Shown here: positions 60,335 to 64,000 of the stretch, in pieces
Layout: the number at the start of each line of letters is the position of its first letter
Numbering within the stretch: position 1 is the stretch's first letter
From: Afipia sp.
Lineage (GTDB): Bacteria > Pseudomonadota > Alphaproteobacteria > Rhizobiales > Xanthobacteraceae
Direction: 5' to 3'
NCBI GenBank assembly: GCA_017474385.1
Contig: JAFVHU010000110.1
Coordinates: 37,330 to 101,329 of the forward strand
Length of the DNA stretch: 64,000 nt
Position numbers and translations under genes: made by a program
Notes under the pieces: model-generated
Database searches by the model: none
Seen by the model: only the letters and a program-made list of their open reading frames with translations
What the model was told of the DNA's origin: nothing

Positions 60335-61524
60335 CCGGTGAGCGCCGGATTGCTGGTCGGAGGTTTGCGGAGACTCTCGGATGGAAGCCACAGGTCGACG
60401 CCGCGTCTACTGGTGCGCGAAATCCTGGGCATTGAGTCCGGCCGGCACTCCGAAACTGCTGGCCAGAGGAGCTGTATTCCCACTGACCCGCAATAAAATC
60501 GGGCTTGTGCCGCATCAGGGCGAGTCAGCTGGGTATTCGCGAGGAGCTTGCCACACAAATGTGCGCGGCGCTGGTAGCTCCCATCACGCCAAGTCCTCGT
60601 GGAGCAGCGCCGTGTTGATCCAATGGCCGCTTTCGCACCTTCGGCAGCGGCGATGATGGCCTGCAGCACGTCGCGCGACGCATCTCCTGCCACATAAAGA
60701 CCCGGCACATGGGTCATCTGCTGGTCGTTGTCCACTGTGCAGCCCTTGGGACTATACGTGTCGCAACCGAGACGCGCCGCGAGATCGGTGGACTGGCGAC
60801 TTTCCGTGTTAAAAAAGATACCAGCGCGCCGTAGGAGAGGCCCGGACTCGAACACGATGTCGAACGAGGCCTGGTAGGGAATGCTGCTGTCGACCTCCAA
60901 GCGCGCGATCCTTTCCTCTCGAATCGCGATGCCGTGGCGATCCAGGCGCTGGCGGTAGTCGGTGCTCAGGCCCGAGGGGCCGTCGCTGCAAAGGACGATG
61001 TCGCAGCTCCACAGCGTCATCTCAAGCGCCAGCCCACCGCCCTTGTGGTCGCCGCGGCCGTAGATCGCGAGCGGCTGGTCGCGCATCTCCCAGCCGTCGC
61101 AGTACGGACAGTGGAAGACCGCCGCGCCGTAGAGTTCGCGAAAGCCCGGCTGGTCCGGTAGCGCGTCGGCCACGCCCGCCGCCAGCAGCAGTTTGCGGGC
61201 GCGAAATCTGCGGCCATCGCGCGTGCGCACCGAAAAGCCGGTGTCGGTGTGCGCAGCGTCAACGACACGCGCTTCGTCGACAACGACCGATGCGTACGCC
61301 GCGAGCTGCTCTCTCGCAATGGCACGCAATTGCGCCGGCGCGACGCCGTCGCGGCTGAGGAATCCGTGTAAGGCATGCGATACGGCGTTACGCGGCCTGC
61401 CGTCGTCGAAGAGCAGAACCTTCCGGCGGCAGCGCCCGAGTACCAAGGCGGCGTTCAGCCCCGCCGGGCCTCCGCCCACTATGATCGCGTCCCAGAGGTC
61501 GGTCTGCTTCGGCGATCCGCTCAT
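60322..61524 (-). CDS. Thioredoxin-reductase-like flavoprotein with late frameshift
   Basis: Residues 1-300 are a complete NAD(P)/FAD fold: IIVGGGPAGLNAALVLGRCR (FAD), FHCPYCDGWEMRDQ (CxxC redox pair, 139-142), IYGRGDHKGGG (NAD side) and VPGLYVAGDASRDVLQAI. At about 60622 the frame changes: the sequence after AAEGAKAA should read INTALLHEDLA and stop at 60584, the family end, but a lost base carries it 87 codons further. The fold is probably unaffected. It reduces disulfides or flavins with NADPH. Confidence 0.85.
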   Translation of the reverse strand: MSGSPKQTDLWDAIIVGGGPAGLNAALVLGRCRRKVLLFDDGRPRNAVSHALHGFLSRDGVAPAQLRAIAREQLAAYASVVVDEARVVDAAHTDTGFSVRTRDGRRFRARKLLLAAGVADALPDQPGFRELYGAAVFHCPYCDGWEMRDQPLAIYGRGDHKGGGLALEMTLWSCDIVLCSDGPSGLSTDYRQRLDRHGIAIREERIARLEVDSSIPYQASFDIVFESGPLLRRAGIFFNTESRQSTDLAARLGCDTYSPKGCTVDNDQQMTHVPGLYVAGDASRDVLQAIIAAAEGAKAAIGSTRRCSTRTWRDGSYQRRAHLCGKLLANTQLTRPDAAQARFYCGSVGIQLLWPAVSECRPDSMPRISRTSRRGVDLWLPSESLRKPPTSNPALTGQCF

Positions 61525-62065
61525 CGGGTGGTTCTCCTTCGCATCGACGACGACGCTTCGCTCACTGGGCGAAACTCATGCCTACCACGCGCGACAGCAT
61601 CCGCCGGCTCGCAAGCCACCATTGCAAGTGCCCGCCGCGCCTTGGCAGCAAAACGTCCGGTGCGACGAAACGATACAACCACCAGCGCAAAAACGTTGTA
61701 GCCCTGCAGGCGAGGCGACTCCACCACCTAGCGGCCATATCACTCGCCGGAACCTGCCGCACTTTGTTAGCCCACGAACCCGATGGGCAGGCGCACGATG
61801 GCGGTGTGAATGGGCGGGAGAGACCGCACGATGGCGGCCTTATACAACAAACCACAGATCTGGCAGCTGCCCTTTTCATCAGGGCCTGACGGCGGTTTGT
61901 CGGACAGACGTCTCAGTACCTCAGCGCTGCGATGCCAGCGGAACGCTGTGTGAAATGCGCAACATGCAGCGAGAATCGAGCTTTTCTCGAACATGTCCCG
62001 TTTTCGCCCTGGTGAGCTTGGGTATGCTCCAGCAGCAGTTTTCGCAAGCTTAGAGGAACAGGCTG
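61525..62065. other. Region without a convincing gene before copA
   Basis: About 540 nt. A minus-strand frame (61562-61879, 105 residues with CACPSGSWAN and many Trp) is uncertain. The region must hold the copA promoter. No CopR-type box was identified with confidence. Confidence 0.4.
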
Positions 62066-63874
62066 ATGCTCAATCGTCGAACCCTCCTTGCGCAAAGCGC
62101 CGGCATAGGAGGCCTAGCCGCGCTAAGTCACGTGCTTCCTGCTTGGGCGCGCACCGGAACGCGCGGCATTGCCCCGACCTTGCCGACGCTCTCGGGGCGG
62201 GACATCGCGCTGACGATCGGGCACATTCCGTTCAACGTGGACGGGCGAACCGGCCGGGCGATCGCCATCAACGGGACTATTCCGGCGCCGCTCCTGCGGC
62301 TGCGTGAGGGCGAAACCCACCGAATCGCGGTCACCAACACCCTTGAGGAGACCACGTCCATCCATTGGCACGGCTTCCTCATTCCGTTCCACATGGACGG
62401 CGTTCCGGGCGTGAGCTTCCCGGGAATCCGCCCGCGCGAGACCTTCGTGTACGAACTCCCCATCAGACAATCCGGGACCTTCTGGTACCACAGCCATTCG
62501 GGGCTGCAGGAACAGCTCGGCCATTACGGGCCGGTCATTATCGACCCCGCCACCCCCGATCCGGTCACCTATGAACGCGAGCATGTAATAGTGCTGTCCG
62601 ACTGGAGCTTCATGGATCCCGAAAGGATCATGGTCCAGCTGAAACAGGAGGGAGGTCATTTCAACCGAAATAGGCTGACCGTCGCTGGTCTTTCCAGCGA
62701 CGATCCCGCGCAGCGCATGTCGCTCGAGGAGCGGCTGCAGTGGCAAAAGATGAGGATGGATCCGACCGACATCTCGGACGTGACCGGCGCGATCTATACG
62801 TATCTGATTAACGGTCACGGACCTGAGGAAAACTGGACCGGGCTGTTCCGTCCCGGCGAGCGGGTGCGGCTGCGCTTCATCAACGCAGCGGCCATGACGG
62901 TCTTCCAGGTCCGTATCCCGGGGTTACGCATGACCGTGGTCAGCGCCGATGGCGAAAATGTGCGCCCTGTCAGCGTCGACGAGTTCCAGATCTCGGTCGC
63001 GGAAACGTACGACGTGATCGTCGAGCCGAAGGAGGATCGCGCCTTCACCATCGTGTCGGAGGCCGCCGACCGGTCCGGCATGGCGCGGGGGACGCTGGCT
63101 CCGCGCATGGGCATGTCGGCGTCCGTGCCTCCGCTTCGCCCTCGTCCGCTGCTGGGCATGGAGGATATGGGCATGCCCGGAATGGGCGGCGGCGGGTCGA
63201 TGGGCGGCATGAACCAGGGCGGCATGGCGGGCGGCGGCTCCATGCCGGGCATGAATCACGGCGGCATGGCGGGCGGCGGCTCGATGAGCGGCATGGGTCA
63301 AGGCGGCATGGATATGAACATGCGCGACCCGGCCAACGTGCCGCCAGACGTAGACATCAACCCCGGCGTGGACATGATAGCGCCGGACCCACAGGACCGC
63401 ACCGGTCATCCAGGGCTGGGCTTGAAGGATGTCGGCCACAAGGTCCTCACCTATCGCGATCTTGTCGCCCTCAAGCCGAATCGTGACAGGCGCCGTCCGA
63501 CGCGCACCCTGGAAATCAATCTGACCGGCAACATGAACCGCTTCATATGGTCGATTGACGGCCGGAAGTTCAGCGACGGCGTAGAGCCCATCCGTCTTGC
63601 CCGCAACGAGCGCGTGCGCGTGACCATGGTCAACAACAGCATGATGCAGCACCCGATGCACATTCACGGCCACTTCATGGAGTTGGTGAACGGGCATCCC
63701 GGACGTCATCCACTGAAACACACCATCAATGTGCTGCCCGGAAGCAAGGTGAGTTTCGACATCACCGCCGACAACCCGGGGGACTGGGCTTTTCATTGCC
63801 ACCTGCTGTTCCACATGCACGCCGGCATGTTCAACGTGGTGACGGTCCGCCCGCTGGATCGGCGGCCCGCATGA
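62066..63874 (+). CDS. copA: PcoA/CopA-type multicopper oxidase
   Basis: 602 residues, standard CopA length. Tat leader MLNRRTLLAQSAGIGGLAAL. Copper sites: HWHG, WYHSHSGLQEQ, HPMHIHGHFM and WAFHCHLLFHMHAGMF (type 1 Cys, His, Met). Between domains 2 and 3 lies a Met/Gly-rich repeat (GMGGGGSMGGMNQGGMAGGG, GSMPGMNHGGMAGGG, SMSGMGQGGMDMNM), the CopA copper-loading arm. It oxidises Cu(I) and gives copper resistance with CopB. The stop overlaps the next ATG (ATGA). Confidence 0.95.
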   Translation: MLNRRTLLAQSAGIGGLAALSHVLPAWARTGTRGIAPTLPTLSGRDIALTIGHIPFNVDGRTGRAIAINGTIPAPLLRLREGETHRIAVTNTLEETTSIHWHGFLIPFHMDGVPGVSFPGIRPRETFVYELPIRQSGTFWYHSHSGLQEQLGHYGPVIIDPATPDPVTYEREHVIVLSDWSFMDPERIMVQLKQEGGHFNRNRLTVAGLSSDDPAQRMSLEERLQWQKMRMDPTDISDVTGAIYTYLINGHGPEENWTGLFRPGERVRLRFINAAAMTVFQVRIPGLRMTVVSADGENVRPVSVDEFQISVAETYDVIVEPKEDRAFTIVSEAADRSGMARGTLAPRMGMSASVPPLRPRPLLGMEDMGMPGMGGGGSMGGMNQGGMAGGGSMPGMNHGGMAGGGSMSGMGQGGMDMNMRDPANVPPDVDINPGVDMIAPDPQDRTGHPGLGLKDVGHKVLTYRDLVALKPNRDRRRPTRTLEINLTGNMNRFIWSIDGRKFSDGVEPIRLARNERVRVTMVNNSMMQHPMHIHGHFMELVNGHPGRHPLKHTINVLPGSKVSFDITADNPGDWAFHCHLLFHMHAGMFNVVTVRPLDRRPA

Positions 63875-64000
63875 CCACGCTCCGAGTCGCATTGCTGGCA
63901 GTGGCCACGGCGCTGCCCGTCTCCGCAGCGGCCCAGCAGATGGATCACTCCATGCCGATGCCCGGGATGGAGGCTGCGCCAAAAAAGGAAGTGGCACCGC
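63871..64000 (+). CDS. copB: CopB outer-membrane copper resistance protein, N-terminus
   Basis: The first 43 residues are visible: MTTLRVALLAVATALPVSAA ending AAQQ, a signal peptide, then a Met/His mature start (MDHSMPMPGMEAAPKK) as in CopB/PcoB. It overlaps copA by 4 nt, so it is translated together. The rest is outside the window. Confidence 0.85.
   Translation, partial: MTTLRVALLAVATALPVSAAAQQMDHSMPMPGMEAAPKKEVAP

Noticed and set aside
61562-61879. Minus-strand 105-codon frame with Cys and Trp clusters
   Set aside because: Unusual residue composition, no signal peptide or family match; other frames in the same stretch look equally good.
1-64000. CRISPR array or rRNA operon
   Set aside because: No regularly spaced short direct repeats and no rRNA sequence were seen anywhere in the window.

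Overview
The window looks like a high-GC alphaproteobacterial chromosome of the Bradyrhizobium/Afipia/Rhodopseudomonas group. The evidence is a porin with the mature start and CIKLGGYIQAD signature typical of that group, DUF3551 and DUF1236 type secreted proteins, a dodecin, a CHAD protein, and the general gene style. No rRNA, CRISPR array or prophage was seen.

Region 1 (1-18.1 kb) reads as ordinary core chromosome: the C-terminal part of an EAL phosphodiesterase, a metallo-beta-lactamase-fold hydrolase, dodecin, a PAS-PAS hybrid histidine kinase, an autotransporter, DUF3095, YccF, CHAD, a cytochrome P450, PhoD, an acyl-CoA ligase and a saccharopine-dehydrogenase-like enoyl reductase. It ends at an intact tRNA-Arg(CCG).

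Region 2 (18.1-29.8 kb) is a mobilizable element. A large serine recombinase reads into the 3' end of the tRNA gene. It is followed by a TumE/TumA-type toxin-antitoxin pair with a clear promoter and repeated operator, a MobF relaxase-helicase with a coupled small gene, DUF736, a VirD4/TraG-like coupling protein, a ParA-like ATPase and accessory genes. No type IV secretion genes are present, so it would need a helper or is a remnant. Three of its transcription starts carry the shared sequence GGATTCT.

Region 3 (29.8-60 kb) is a copper-handling island built by repeated duplication and decay of one module. The fullest copy (47.1-56.7 kb) runs: His/Cys-rich exported protein (called HCC here), two small lipoproteins, TolC-like outer-membrane factor, Tat multicopper oxidase, cupredoxin, CusF, GNAT, membrane DUF4396-multicopper oxidase fusion, a 16-cysteine DUF326 copper-storage-like protein, OpgC-like acyltransferase, and the first part of a further Tat protein. 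Three more HCC copies (32.2, 37.4, 42.7 kb) begin shortened copies. One is a three-way chimera (lipoprotein 1 + lipoprotein 2 + cupredoxin) followed by a cusF 3' scar, an intact FkbM methyltransferase and a GNAT. Another survives only as scraps of DUF4396, opgC and the Tat leader at 31.6-32.1 kb. Two 3' tails of a lost Cu(I) P-type ATPase remain, one abutting a csoR gene that has lost its start codon. A thiolase, MarR regulator, porin, membrane glycosyltransferase and a lone flgF sit between the copies as unrelated passengers. A five-or-six-nucleotide-loop hairpin is kept after every HCC gene although its stem sequence has changed.

Region 4 (57-64 kb) holds an acyltransferase, IS110 and IS30 scraps, a membrane c-type cytochrome, a thioredoxin-reductase-like flavoprotein with a late frameshift, and a PcoA-type copA with the start of copB. 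Functionally, the island combines periplasmic Cu(I) oxidation (four multicopper oxidases), periplasmic copper carriers (cupredoxins, CusF, probably HCC), cytosolic Cu storage (DUF326) and an outer-membrane factor. The usual P-type exporter has been deleted from this window.
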